From: Thermothelomyces thermophilus ATCC 42464
Taxonomy: Eukaryota; Ascomycota; Sordariomycetes; Sordariales; Chaetomiaceae
Assembly (NCBI RefSeq): GCF_000226095.1
Contig: NC_016473.1
Location: forward strand, 3,906,001-3,970,000
DNA length: 64,000 bases
Direction: 5' to 3'
Both the position numbers and the translations under genes were made by a program. Shown piece by piece: positions 24,686-34,967 of the stretch (the first letter of the stretch is position 1; every line of letters begins with the position of its first letter). The notes beneath the pieces are model-generated. The model did not search any database. It was not told the origin of the DNA and worked only from the letters and a program-made list of their open reading frames with translations.

Positions 24686-25592
24686 CACGCTCGAATTCGG
24701 CGGCTGCGGTTATTCGCGCGCTTGGGTTACACGCGATGGTTCGCTCGGCGCGTTCGCTGAAAGGCGATGAAGTTGTGTGCGGTGGTTCGCAAGCCGTCAA
24801 TGGTCTGATCGTGAGGAAGGCATGCTCGGTGCCGATTAGGCTGCCGTTTCTGGTTCTGGAATCTTCAAAGCAATTCCACAGACCAAAGCAGAGGGATGAT
24901 CTTGTAACCGAAGGAGAGTTCGCAGAGGATTGAAATCGCACTCGTCACAGGGTCGAGAAGCAATTCCATCCGGGTTTTGTCTGTTCCACGTTTCTCCCTC
25001 CCGCCTGGGCTGCTGACTGCGTTGTATTTCATCAGCTCCAACTTCCACGCTGTCATCCGGAGGATATGCGCTGCGAGCCGGTACCCACTACCCGCGCACC
25101 TCTCCAGGTACCGCAGCGTAGCGCTACTCGCCCCACCCGCGCTATCACATGGTGGACATAAAACTGCCTCCCACACACCCTGGTCGTAAATCACAATGCA
25201 GCATTAACTGTCGAATTTGGCGAAATTGGCTGCCGTCAAGTACCCACAACCTCCGGTACAAAAGGAGATCACCGTCCCAACTCCCTGGGCCTGCGGGAAA
25301 AGCCGATCCATCACTGGCTGCTGGTCATCCGTCCGAATGCAAAGCACTGCGTCATGAGAGCAACGGCTTGAGCTTACTGTGCAGCGACCTCCCCGCCTCG
25401 ATCCCTCCGTCCCGTGCGAAAGCGGCGTCCATTTCGCGCCACCGCCGAGTCTGCAACTTGTTGCAGGCAGGCCAATGATGCAGGTTCGTTCACTACCTAA
25501 TTACCCAGAGACAACAACCGCACCGCCATTTGTTCCTCTCTCCCGGCTTCGATCTTGCGTGGTAGGCCAGAGTTTGTTAAACCCAAGACAAA
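24686..25592. promoter_or_regulatory. Divergent promoter region between the HERP/Usa1-like gene and psd1
   Basis: 907 bp separate the two divergent start codons, so both promoters lie here. No exon was recognised and no individual binding site can be named with confidence. Confidence 0.6.
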
Positions 25593-27269
25593 ATGGCGTC
25601 GTCACAGATTGGCCCCGTTTCCGCTGCTGTCGGGTTAGCTCGCTCGACCGTTGTCCGACGCTCGGCCTGCCATAGCTGCCGACACATCTCGACCTCTCCG
25701 AGGACTGCCTCTCGACGAGCGCAGTCAGCCCAGCGAATCCCCGGCCGCCGCCCTTTTTCGCAGCAGTCCCACAGGCCAACGGCCGACTCCAAGGTGCACG
25801 GCTCCAGGATCCGGTGGTATCCCATCCCCGTCGGTCTCGGCGTTGGGTTTCTGGGATTAGTGCAATTCTATAAGGTCTATACTAGGGAGCAGGAAAAGCA
25901 GCTCGAAAATGGCGAGCCAGCCCAGCGCCCGAAGAAGAGACGACGGGTCCGCCCAGATGGCCCTTGGTAGGATCTCTCCAACCTTTTCCTCCCTTACCTT
26001 CCCTTGCTATCCGTTCCCGGAATGGGGGTTGACAGGCGGCGCAGGCAGGTGCAAATCATGTCGACATTGCCCCTGAAGGCCATGTCGCGTCTATGGGGCA
26101 GGTTCAACGAGCTCACCCTCCCGACCTTTCTCCGCGTTCCCGGCTTCAGACTGTATTCTTTCATCTTCGGCGTCAACCTGGATGAGATTGAGGAAACCGA
26201 CCTTCGCAAGTTCCCGAACCTGGCTGCCTTCTTCTACCGCACGCTGAAGCCCGGGGCCCGGCCTCTCGATCCCAACCCTAATGCCCTCCTCTCGCCCGCC
26301 GATGGACGCCTCCTGCAGTTTGGCCAGATCCAAGGCGGTGACATCGAGCAGGTGAAGGGTATGACCTACACTATCGACGCGCTCCTCGGCCAAAACAGCC
26401 CAACCCCGAGCATCTCTGGCCAAACGCCTCTCGACAAGCCCTCCAAGCCCTCCAAGCACGAACTTGAAGGAGACGAAGAACTCATCCAAAGGGACGAGGA
26501 GTTTGCGCGCGTGAACGGCATCTCTTACACCCTCCCGGACCTCTTCTCTGGCTCGGAGAAGAAGCACAAGAGCAGTCTCGACCACCCCAAGGACGAGTCC
26601 GTCACGCCCTCGCCGACCTCCGTCTCCGAGGTCCGCGCGGAGCTGGCGCTTGGCGAGAAGTCCTGGCTCGACTACCTCACCCCCGGCAGCCGGCATGTGC
26701 TCTACTACGCCGTCATCTACCTCGCCCCCGGCGACTACCACCGCTTCCACTCGCCCACCAACTGGGTGGTCGAGCGCCGCCGCCACTTCGCCGGCGAGCT
26801 GTACAGCGTGTCCCCGTACCTGCAGCGCACCATGCCCGGGCTGTTCACACTCAACGAGCGCGTCGTGCTGCTGGGCCGCTGGCGCTGGGGCTTCTTCAGC
26901 TACGTGCCCGTCGGCGCGACCAACGTCGGCTCCATCAAGGTCAACTTTGACCGCGAGCTACGCACAAACAGCCTGACCACCGACACCGAGGCCGACAGGG
27001 CCGCCGAGGAGGCGGCGAGCCGCGGCGAGCCGTACCTAGGCTATGCGGAAGCCACCTACGAGGCCGCCAGCCCCGTGTTGAGGGGTTACGCGCTGAGGCG
27101 GGGCGAGGAGATGGGCGGCTTCCAGTTGGGAAGCACGATCGTGCTCGTGTTTGAGGCGCCAGCGGCGGAGCACGACGAGAACGGGCGCCATATCGGCGGG
27201 TGGCAATGGGCCGTGGAGAAGGGACAGAGAGTCAAGGTCGGGCAGGCGTTGGGGTACGTGGATGCCTAA
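25593..27269 (+). CDS. psd1: Phosphatidylserine decarboxylase, mitochondrial (Psd1 type)
   Basis: Exons 25593-25966 and 26036-27269 (69-bp intron, phase 2) encode 535 residues. The N-terminus is rich in Arg, Ser and Ala with almost no acidic residue up to about 60, as in a mitochondrial presequence. A membrane anchor follows at about 76-93 (PIPVGLGVGFLGLVQFY). The catalytic domain shows LLSPADGRLLQFG, PGDYHRFHSP and, near the C-terminus, LGST at 489-492. In the family this precursor cuts itself between Gly and Ser of LGST, and the serine becomes the pyruvoyl cofactor. It decarboxylates phosphatidylserine to phosphatidylethanolamine at the inner membrane. A 70-residue low-complexity insert rich in Ser, Lys and Glu (about 265-330) interrupts the domain. 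All recognised active-site motifs are intact. Confidence 0.95.
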
Positions 27270-27670
27270 CTCCCCGGCAACTGGTTTGCTGCGAAACCGT
27301 GCATAGCGAGAATTATAAAAAGGTGTATCCTGGGTAATCTTGTAATTGGCAGATCAAATTCAAATAGACTTGTTTGTGTTTGTAGCTAGAGTAACTGCCC
27401 ACCCGAGGGGATCGTCGCGACACTCAGGCTCCTCTTTCTTTGCAGAGGCTGTGGAATGCAGTGTACGCTTTGTCAGAGTCCGAACAGCATCTTTCTTTCT
27501 CTCTTACTTTATTGTCATTGGTTAAGGAACGTAGTCAAAAACTAGCCCAAGAAACATCCTCCCAACTCCCTGCAATGCGAATCGTCGCCAGATCCCTTCC
27601 GCCAAAATATCCCTTCTACCAAACCGAGAAAGGAAAAAAAGAAAAAATAATTTTCTCCCGTCATCTTACA
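27270..27670. other. Convergent 3' spacer between psd1 and the nitroreductase gene
   Basis: Four hundred bases between two stop codons. It holds AT-rich stretches suitable for polyadenylation on both strands (around 27310-27370 and 27630-27665), but no exon. Confidence 0.5.
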
Positions 27671-28634
27671 TTAAGCACCAAAGACCTTGAACTTCTGCTC
27701 CAGCGGCAGGAAGGTCTTCTCCCCGGCATCAGGGACCTCCTTCCCGCCAAACACGAGCTGGGCAGTCAGCTTCCAGGTGGCAGGGAGCTTCCACTCCTCG
27801 GCGACCTTGGCGTCGATGAGCGGGTTGTAGTGCTGCAGGTTAGCACCGAGACCCTCGGCCTCGAGCGCCGTCCACACGGCGAACTGCAGCATGGCGCTGG
27901 AGTGGCCGGCCCAGACGGGGAATCTATTATGTTGTTGTTTAACAACTGCTGTCAGCTTTCTCATTCTTTGTGTCTTCCGATCACTTTATAAACTCCAAGG
28001 GGCAGGAGCTTTAAAAGGGAGAGAGGAGACAGAAGAGAGGAAGAAAAAGGGGTGAGACGATGCAAAACAAAAAAACAAAAAAGAAAAGAAAAAGAGGGGC
28101 CAGAACATACCGATCCGCGTACAGGGCGAACTTGGCCTGCATTTCCTCGACGGGGACCTGGTCCTCAAAGAAGAGGGCGGTGCCGGCGGCGGCCTTGAAC
28201 ATGGCCATCTTCTGGGCGGTGCTCTCCCACTGCTCGGCGGGGACGACGCCCTTGAGGACGTCGGCGGTCAGGTCCCACAGCTTGTCGTGCTCGGCGCCGA
28301 AGAGGACGACGGCCCGGTTCGACTGCGAGTTGAAGCTCGAGGGGACGTGCTGCAGCGCCTCGGACACGATCGTCTGCACCCGCTCCGGGGTGATGGGGAG
28401 CGTCTTGTTGAGCGGGTAGTAGGTCCGGCGGGCCTTGACCAGGGAGAGGAAGCCGTCCGCGTTGCCCGGAACGCTGCCCATCTTGGAGGTCTTGCTAGTG
28501 CTGGTGGTGGTGTTCGTGGTGGTGGTGGTGAAGGGTCGAGGGCTGGTGGTTGTGGCTTTGTGGAGCTTAAGAGCACTAATCAGAGAACGGGGCTTGGAGA
28601 TGGTTCGAGAGGCTGCGGTGAAAAGTCTCTGCAT
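27671..28634 (-). CDS. Nitroreductase-family flavoprotein (Frm2/Hbn1-like), probably with a mitochondrial presequence
   Basis: Exons 28111-28634 and 27671-27923 (187-bp intron, phase 2) give 258 residues. From about residue 60 it follows the fungal nitroreductase pattern: FLSLVKARRTYYPL (FMN-phosphate arginines), SSFNSQSNRAVVLFG, and in exon 2 GHSSAMLQFAVWTALEAEGLGANLQHYNP with the C-terminal KFKVFG. The family uses FMN and NAD(P)H; yeast Frm2 and Hbn1 affect fatty-acid signalling and oxidative stress. The first 51 residues are rich in Arg, Lys, Ser and Thr with a long Thr run, which suggests mitochondrial import. A second start at Met52 (MGSVPGNADGF) would give the usual 207-residue cytosolic form, so dual localisation by alternative starts is possible. 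Confidence 0.88.
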
Positions 28635-30100
28635 GTGATGTGGTTTAGGCTGTTCAGGAGGCCGGATGGTGAGGAGACGAAGTGGACATCGTTGGCGACC
28701 GAGGGAGGGGAGAGGGATACACATATATATATACAAATTAAATTGCAAACGAGAGGGTCTCACCAGCTACTACCCTCCGTATCATTCCCACCCCCTACTC
28801 GCGACCAGTCGTAGCAAGCTCGCGGCTAGACTCTCGGGAACCGGCGCGCGCGCTTCTCTCGCCATCCTCTACACTACACTACTCGGATCCCCACATTTGG
28901 TTCCATCGGACAAGTGTTCGAACCTGCTCGAGACCCCTCTTTTCCCCCCGATGGTCAGACTGGATCCTGCCGCGCGCGAGACCAATGTGGGAAACCCTGC
29001 TTTTTAACGTCTACTCCCTGCATATGTAAGCAATCGCGGAGCGTTACGGCAGCACGACCTTGGTTGTGCGATTCTCCAATCAGGGCGGGGCCGTGGGCCG
29101 AATTAGGAAGAAGCGAGCAGTCCGACGCGCAGGTGTGTGCGTTGGAGACGTATTTCAAATCTCTGACAGAGCACGTGGAGAAAGGTGAACCCCTGCCAGT
29201 CGAGAAGCCCATGGAAACAGCGAGCACCAACAGCTGTTCGGCAGTTCCTACTCCCAAGGTGCCCAGCAGCCAATCCAAAACGCCCACACCCTCTCCGCCT
29301 GCCATCCTGACAAGGTAAACGCGCGGGACTTTGCTATCTTGCAACGCTGCTAACCGGGCCGTAACCAAGAACGGATTCGACACCAAAACGCTAGCGTTGG
29401 CGTAATCATGCATCACAGGAGGAATGAAGGATGAGGATCTTCTCTCCTGTGTCTCGGTATGTCATCATTTTATTTAATAGTTCGGAGCAAGTTCAGCGAC
29501 TTAAGATGATATAATATCTGCCACCATAATACCCTCAACTGCTGCTCACCTCTGCGCTGTCCGAGACAGGTTGATGTATGTAGAATGATGCCCATGAGGA
29601 CGTAGAAAACGGTAAGACATACGGAGTATAAGTGGTCTATTAAAATAAGCCCATCCATACCTACAGAACTACAAAGATACACGAGCCGCAAAAACTGAAG
29701 TGGATTGCAAACAATGTGTAAAGTACAGTAAGTAGTAGGTACTGTATGTACATGCAGAACTTCGTCCACGGAGCCAAAACTCACTCGAGTATGCCGCATC
29801 GTGAGACCATGTGAAACATGCCTTCTAGATGTCTAGCACGGTGAAAAAAAAAATGATTCTCTCTTTGAAGCGCCAGCCCAAGCCGATTACTTGAAGTACA
29901 AAAATGAAAAACCAAAACCGCTCCCGCGCCGTTGCGGATGCACCCTGACGCCTTGATCCATTCTCTGTTCACGTCCCAAACCGTCTAAATGATTGCGGGC
30001 ATTTTCCGAACGTTCCGCGTAGAGTTACAAAAACGAACCATACGGTATGTACGAGAAAAAAAAATTAACGTACGCATCCGCATCCGCATTCGCATCTGGA
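28635..30100. other. Spacer upstream of the nitroreductase gene and downstream of the reductase gene
   Basis: 1.47 kb without a recognisable exon. It contains a (TA)n-like tract near 28722-28733, a copy of TACGGAGTA at 29620-29628 and a run of A near 29844-29852. The nitroreductase promoter should lie near 28635-28900. Confidence 0.5.
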
Positions 30101-31951
30101 TCACCAAGTCTCGGCGATATACTGGCCCGCCTCCTTCTTCAAGTTCCAGAACGTCTGCGCCTCCTCCCGCTCGAGGTTGCCCTTGATCATGGCAACCTCG
30201 ACGAGGGCCTTCTCGACGCCCTCTCCCATGCCCTTGCTGCTGCCGCAGACAAAGACGCGGCCGTCGACCGAGTTGATGATGTACCACACCAGGTCGGCCT
30301 GCGCCTTGACCTCCTCCTGGACGTAGCGGCCCTCGCCGCGGCGGCTCTGCACCACCTTCTTGACCTCGTCCTCGTGCACGCCCCACTCGCCGCTGTAGAG
30401 CTCGTCGACGAGCGAGTCGCGCACGCCCTGCAGCACCCAGACCTTGTTGGCGCAGCTGGCCGTCTTCAGGCGCCGCTGGACGAAGCCGCGGAACGGCGCG
30501 ATGCCGACGCCCGCCCCGATCAGCAGCATCGGCCCGTCCGTCACGAACTGCTTGGCCAGGGGGTTCGCCATGAGGCCCTTGAACATGGGGATGTAGAACT
30601 CCGGATCGCGCTCGCCGCGCGCCTGCGCGTCGAGGAACCGCAGCGCCTGCCGCTGGAAGAAGCCCGACCCGACGCCAGTCCGCTTCCCCGTCCGCCAGTC
30701 GGCGGTTTCGTGCACCGTCACCGCGATTTCGATCAGGCGGTGCTGCTCCCCGTCGCGCGTCAGGAACGACTCGTGCGGGTCGTTGGACAGCGAGTAGAAG
30801 CGGGGCATCAGCGGAGGGAGGACGGAGAGGAGCTGGTCCAGGGGCGGCTTGGCGCTCGGGAAGGCATGCAGGAGCTGGACGAGCGTGATGTGCGGCCCGG
30901 TGCGGAAGTCGCAGAACACGCCCTGGCCCTCGGCCGAGCAGAGGAAGAGCAGGATCTTGCGCTCGTTTGCGTCCGTCGCGTGCTCGGCGAGGACGCGGAG
31001 GATCTGCTTTGTCGGCGGGTACGATTGGACATCGGAGCACCAGGTCAACAGATCTCTCCGCGTGGTGACGAGCTCGCGGGCCTTGTCGTCGCCCCAGACG
31101 GTGGGCCATCTTCCCTTGGTCGTGCGCAGCAAGACCGGCTTGTCGCGCAGGAAGCGAGGCACGAGGAGCAGGTCGAGAATCTCCTCGACCAGCGACGCCT
31201 CGTTGGGCGCTGACACGCCGATGGCGCCGCCAACTTTGAAGTCCACCCCTTCGCCTTCGGGGTAGTTTGTAACATCGAGATCGAAGTGGAACGTCCGTTT
31301 CTCGGCCCCCGGCCGTGTCAGTTCGCGGGCGTTGTGGATGCGCGCGGGGAAGACGTGGTGCGGGGGGTGCGGCTGGACAAACGAGGGCGGCTGTATCCGC
31401 GTGTCGAGATCCTCCAGCCCGAGGTTGTGTAACCTCTTTTCAATGTCGCCCGCGGGGGCGGTCGGGCTGTCCGCGCCCAGCGAAACACCCGAGTCTGTCG
31501 GAGACGGGACATTGGAGGGCCGTCGAAGCGGTTGCAGAAACACGGTCTGCTCGGGGAGATCGCAGACGCTGTTCAGGGTCGCAGGGATCTGATCGATCTT
31601 CAGGCACAGCGACCGATATGCATCGTTGTCAGGAAACTCGATCTGCTCAATCTCGACGTCGTCCTGCTTTGGCCGCCCAAGACCGAGGCAGCAACCGCCT
31701 CCGCAGCATCGGCGGATCAGTTGGGTCGTGGTCTCGCCCGTGATGCGTTGCACATCGGCCGGGCTCTGGGCGATCAGGCGCGTCGATGCGCGCCGGCGGC
31801 GTGGCTCTGGCTGGCGGGGCTCTTCCAATTCGTGCTCGTCAGACGAATCGGAATATGTAAGCGAGGGCGCGGCCGACGGCCCAGGGTGAGGTTCCTCGGG
31901 AACGCTCGCGGCCGAATGCTCGGCCAGGAGACGATCAATCTGCGTGGCCAT
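30101..31951 (-). CDS. CPR-like FAD/NADPH oxidoreductase lacking a flavodoxin domain
   Basis: A single exon of 616 codons starts at the first in-frame ATG (31951). Residues about 200-616 match the FAD and NADPH half of the cytochrome P450 reductase / methionine synthase reductase family. RFYSLSNDP (384-392) is the FAD motif, GVGSGFF (426-432) lies near the second FAD contact, LIGAGVGIAPFRGF (477-490) is the NADPH pyrophosphate loop and VFVCGSSKGMGEGV (566-579) the nucleotide-binding C-terminal block. The protein ends in Trp, like the FAD-stacking aromatic of CPR. The N-terminal 200 residues hold no flavodoxin domain. They are acidic and Ser/Arg-rich, with an unusual cysteine cluster CCGGGCC at 82-88. 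Its electron acceptor is therefore unknown and presumably a separate protein. It is not a standard CPR, Tah18 or sulfite reductase, all of which carry an FMN or other domain. Confidence 0.82.
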   Translation of the reverse strand: MATQIDRLLAEHSAASVPEEPHPGPSAAPSLTYSDSSDEHELEEPRQPEPRRRRASTRLIAQSPADVQRITGETTTQLIRRCCGGGCCLGLGRPKQDDVEIEQIEFPDNDAYRSLCLKIDQIPATLNSVCDLPEQTVFLQPLRRPSNVPSPTDSGVSLGADSPTAPAGDIEKRLHNLGLEDLDTRIQPPSFVQPHPPHHVFPARIHNARELTRPGAEKRTFHFDLDVTNYPEGEGVDFKVGGAIGVSAPNEASLVEEILDLLLVPRFLRDKPVLLRTTKGRWPTVWGDDKARELVTTRRDLLTWCSDVQSYPPTKQILRVLAEHATDANERKILLFLCSAEGQGVFCDFRTGPHITLVQLLHAFPSAKPPLDQLLSVLPPLMPRFYSLSNDPHESFLTRDGEQHRLIEIAVTVHETADWRTGKRTGVGSGFFQRQALRFLDAQARGERDPEFYIPMFKGLMANPLAKQFVTDGPMLLIGAGVGIAPFRGFVQRRLKTASCANKVWVLQGVRDSLVDELYSGEWGVHEDEVKKVVQSRRGEGRYVQEEVKAQADLVWYIINSVDGRVFVCGSSKGMGEGVEKALVEVAMIKGNLEREEAQTFWNLKKEAGQYIAETW

Positions 31952-34082
31952 GGTTGTCCTGTTCTGGGACGTATCGGGGCTACTGCTTGATACTTGCGGA
32001 GTGCAGAAGGGGCGAGAGCGGTGCAAAGGGGTCTGAATTATAGGAGACGGAAGGCAGGAGTCGGAAGGCTGGGTTCATGACCGAAAATTGCGGATTAACT
32101 CGGGTAAGGGCTTCGATGTGGGTCAATCCAGCCCGTGAGGCGATCTGTCCGGCCAAGGTTCGGCTGTTAAAACACTTGTGGTTGCTCTTGGTGATTTCGG
32201 CGCCTCGCCTCGTCAGACTCGAGATGAGAAGTTGAGAATTCTTCCTGCGTGGGAGACTAGTGATCTTTAACGATGCAACCGTCATGCCCGGAACACGCAG
32301 ATCGACCCGGTCAGGGCAAGCGAGAGATCCTGCATACACTACATAGTAGGGGGCAGTGGCACAGTGCGAGTGTTTTCCCCGTCATTTTTCCAAGGTTGGC
32401 TTAGCTCTTTAAGAACCTGAACACGGCAGGGACTGATTGGGGCATGCCTTTTCGTGGCCGGCCTCGGGGGGTCTCGTAGCCAAGCGACATTCCTCATCAT
32501 TACGTCTCAAGTCGCTTATTGAGAAGACCGTACGGAGAGATGCTGGAGACATTAGCGGTCAATCATACCCGAGGCAACGGGAAGTTGCTCTGGGTACTGG
32601 CCCTGGCCCAATGATTCTGGTACCGATTGACTTCCCCGGCGAAATCTCATTTCCGCTTCTCTTCCCGTACATAACAGGTTTTTTTTCCGCGACTCTCCTG
32701 AGTGTCAGACCACTTGGAGCTAGTGACTCGCCACTTCGCTCCACCAGCACCCGACCTGGTCTCGAGGCAATTGCCAAAAGCCGGTCTCATCCCAGGCATT
32801 CGGAACACAGCGCGAAACAGCGAAAAGTCTATAGAGTTTTTATCCGCATAGAGCAGCCGACGTGGCTCTCATCCCGCGCGTTCATGCCACTCGCTCTCGT
32901 CGACAGCCGGTTCCGAACTCGGCGGACGGTCCCTGTTCAAGAGTCAGCAGCGGACGGCACCGTGTCCGGCTGGTTAACGGACACCGTATGACGCCCCATA
33001 TCTAATCAATCAAAATTATCAATCTGCCCCACAACTCAATTCTGCCGAGCTCGGCTCTGGGCCGAATCCCCAGCCTTTGCCCAGAATTGTCAAATCTGAT
33101 AACAGAATGGCGGCATCGTTGGGTCCAGGGCGATGACAATCGCAATCTTGATACACGTGTTCAGCGGCGTAATCAGGCTCCGGAGAAACGTCCCGCAGAT
33201 CTCGGTATACACATAATGCGCTCCTCTCGGTCTTCTCGCGCTAGATACGTACGCACTGTTACAGCGGTATCTACCGGTTGGGTAATTCCGCGGCCGATGT
33301 TCCTTAGCGCGGGCACAAGCTAATCTCGCGAGGGGACCAAAAAATCCGATGTTGCGCTCCTAGGCGAAAGGTTTCCGGAGCCAAGCACGTGACCGAGTAG
33401 CACTGTTCAGCCAGCCAGCCAACCTCATCCCAGCGCCAGCAACTGCGCCGAGCTGTCGGGTCAAACGTCCGGCATTCTCCGCTCCAACCGAACGTGCCCT
33501 GTAGGCTCTCGAGGTTTCGCTTGCCTGTGTGGCCATTCCCTCGGTAAACTGGCCTCCATGGCGGCTTGCGAGTCTGAACATCAGTGATCCCGCCTCGGTG
33601 CTGGAACTGGCGCCCTGTAGCAGACAGTAATGTATGTATGTAATGTAATCCGTACATATGTATATGTGACACACACCCTTGTTAACCGCTTCAAGCTGCG
33701 ATTCATGGATACTCGTGTAGGGGTATCCCATCCTTCCCAATGTGATCACGAAGCGGTGTAATCTCTAAATCGACGATCCAAGCAGCAAAAAGGGCACGTA
33801 GCAAGCCCGCAATTAGTTGACATCTGAATGCAACTGGAAATCGACTGGGGAGTAGAATGGGATGAGGACTAGACAGAGGGAAACATGTATTCAGCGTAGG
33901 TAACAAGAATGTTGTCCTCTCATATCACCCGCACTTCGTCGTGAAGCTCTTTGTGAGTGCCTAGCGATCTACTGTAATCCGTAATGGCATGCGGTTTATC
34001 TGCCGGGGTACTGTTGTCGTGTTCTTGCCAGTTTTCGTGACTTTGGATGGTCGTATTCGAGTTACCAGCAGCCCCAGCTACA
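31952..34082. other. Gene-free spacer between the reductase promoter and the transposon block
   Basis: No exon with recognisable features in 2.1 kb. Base composition is still mixed up to the Tc1 end at 34085 and drops sharply to AT-rich after it, so RIP seems confined to the repeats. Confidence 0.55.
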
Positions 34083-34222
34083 TACTATGGTATGATGGGT
34101 AAGTTTGACCCCCTGCCTAGGTACCGACAGGGGGTCCATACAGAGGGCCTATACACACCACTCTCCTGTTTACCTGCCAGAATCAAGATAACAAATATTA
34201 CATTAAACTACTATACAATTTA

Positions 34223-34515
34223 CTAGTATTTGATATACATTCCATCTATATTGATTATAGCCTGGTAACGCTAAGGCATTAAGTCAAGGAGTTCTTTACA
34301 ATAGTACTCTGGTAGTTCGTTCTATGCCTCTAAGACATATCTTCGTAGTTATTTATACCTAGAATTATCCTCCAAGCTATACTTATCCTAAATCCAATCC
34401 TTTATCTAGTTCTAACAGGATTTAATAGGATTCAAATCAGGAGAGTATAGCAGCCAGTCAAGAACCCGAATTCCTCTTTCCTCTAAGTCCTTCTGCGTTT
34501 CGAGAGCTACGTACC
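34223..34515 (-). pseudogene. Tc1 transposase, C-terminal part (downstream of the Gypsy insertion)
   Basis: In the frame that continues the right-hand part, this piece has LEERGIRVLDW then YSPDLNPI, the block around the third catalytic residue. The glutamate expected next is lysine (AAA), as a G-to-A change would make it. Several TAG and TAA stops stand where Gln or Trp are expected. The final stop is at 34223-34225. Together with 49986-50748 it makes exactly 352 codons. Confidence 0.85.
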
Positions 34516-34967
34516 TATGACAAACCCAACTCAGACTTCTTCTAAAAGGGTTCAGACAAAGGTAGATTGAGCAGGACAAGCGGGCAGGTCATCTAAGGGA
34601 TTCGGTGAAGCCAAAGGGTTTATAACAACACTAGAGTTATCTCTTACAATAATTAGCAACGCTTGGTATAAGTACTATGATTATAATTGTTACCATTGGT
34701 AAACTCCTAGAGTCTATTATAACGAGTGACTATTTATATATATATATACTTCTGTTAGTCACTTATAGTCCCCTTTTATCCTATCCTTAGATTACCCTTG
34801 GTAGCTAGCTATCCTCTGCTATCTTTCCCTTTTTAGTAATTGTTCGCCTGTAGTAGCCTGTACTCCCTAGCGATCCCGTGTTAGCCTTGCTTTATACCCT
34901 TCTTGATTAGTGGCTTATTTAGCCTGTTATACCTTACCGGGTCATAGTATATAGTTAGCTTGTAATA
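34516..34967 (-). repeat. Gypsy A 3' LTR (left copy)
   Basis: It begins TATGACAAACC, a RIP-changed TGTGAC, and ends CTTGTAATA, a changed form of the family end CTCGTGACA. It is the same length as the right copy. Confidence 0.88.

Noticed and set aside
30047-31213. 388-codon plus-strand frame opposite the reductase
   Set aside because: Antisense shadow with Leu/Ala/Arg/Asp-rich composition; the minus strand has exact FAD and NADPH motifs.
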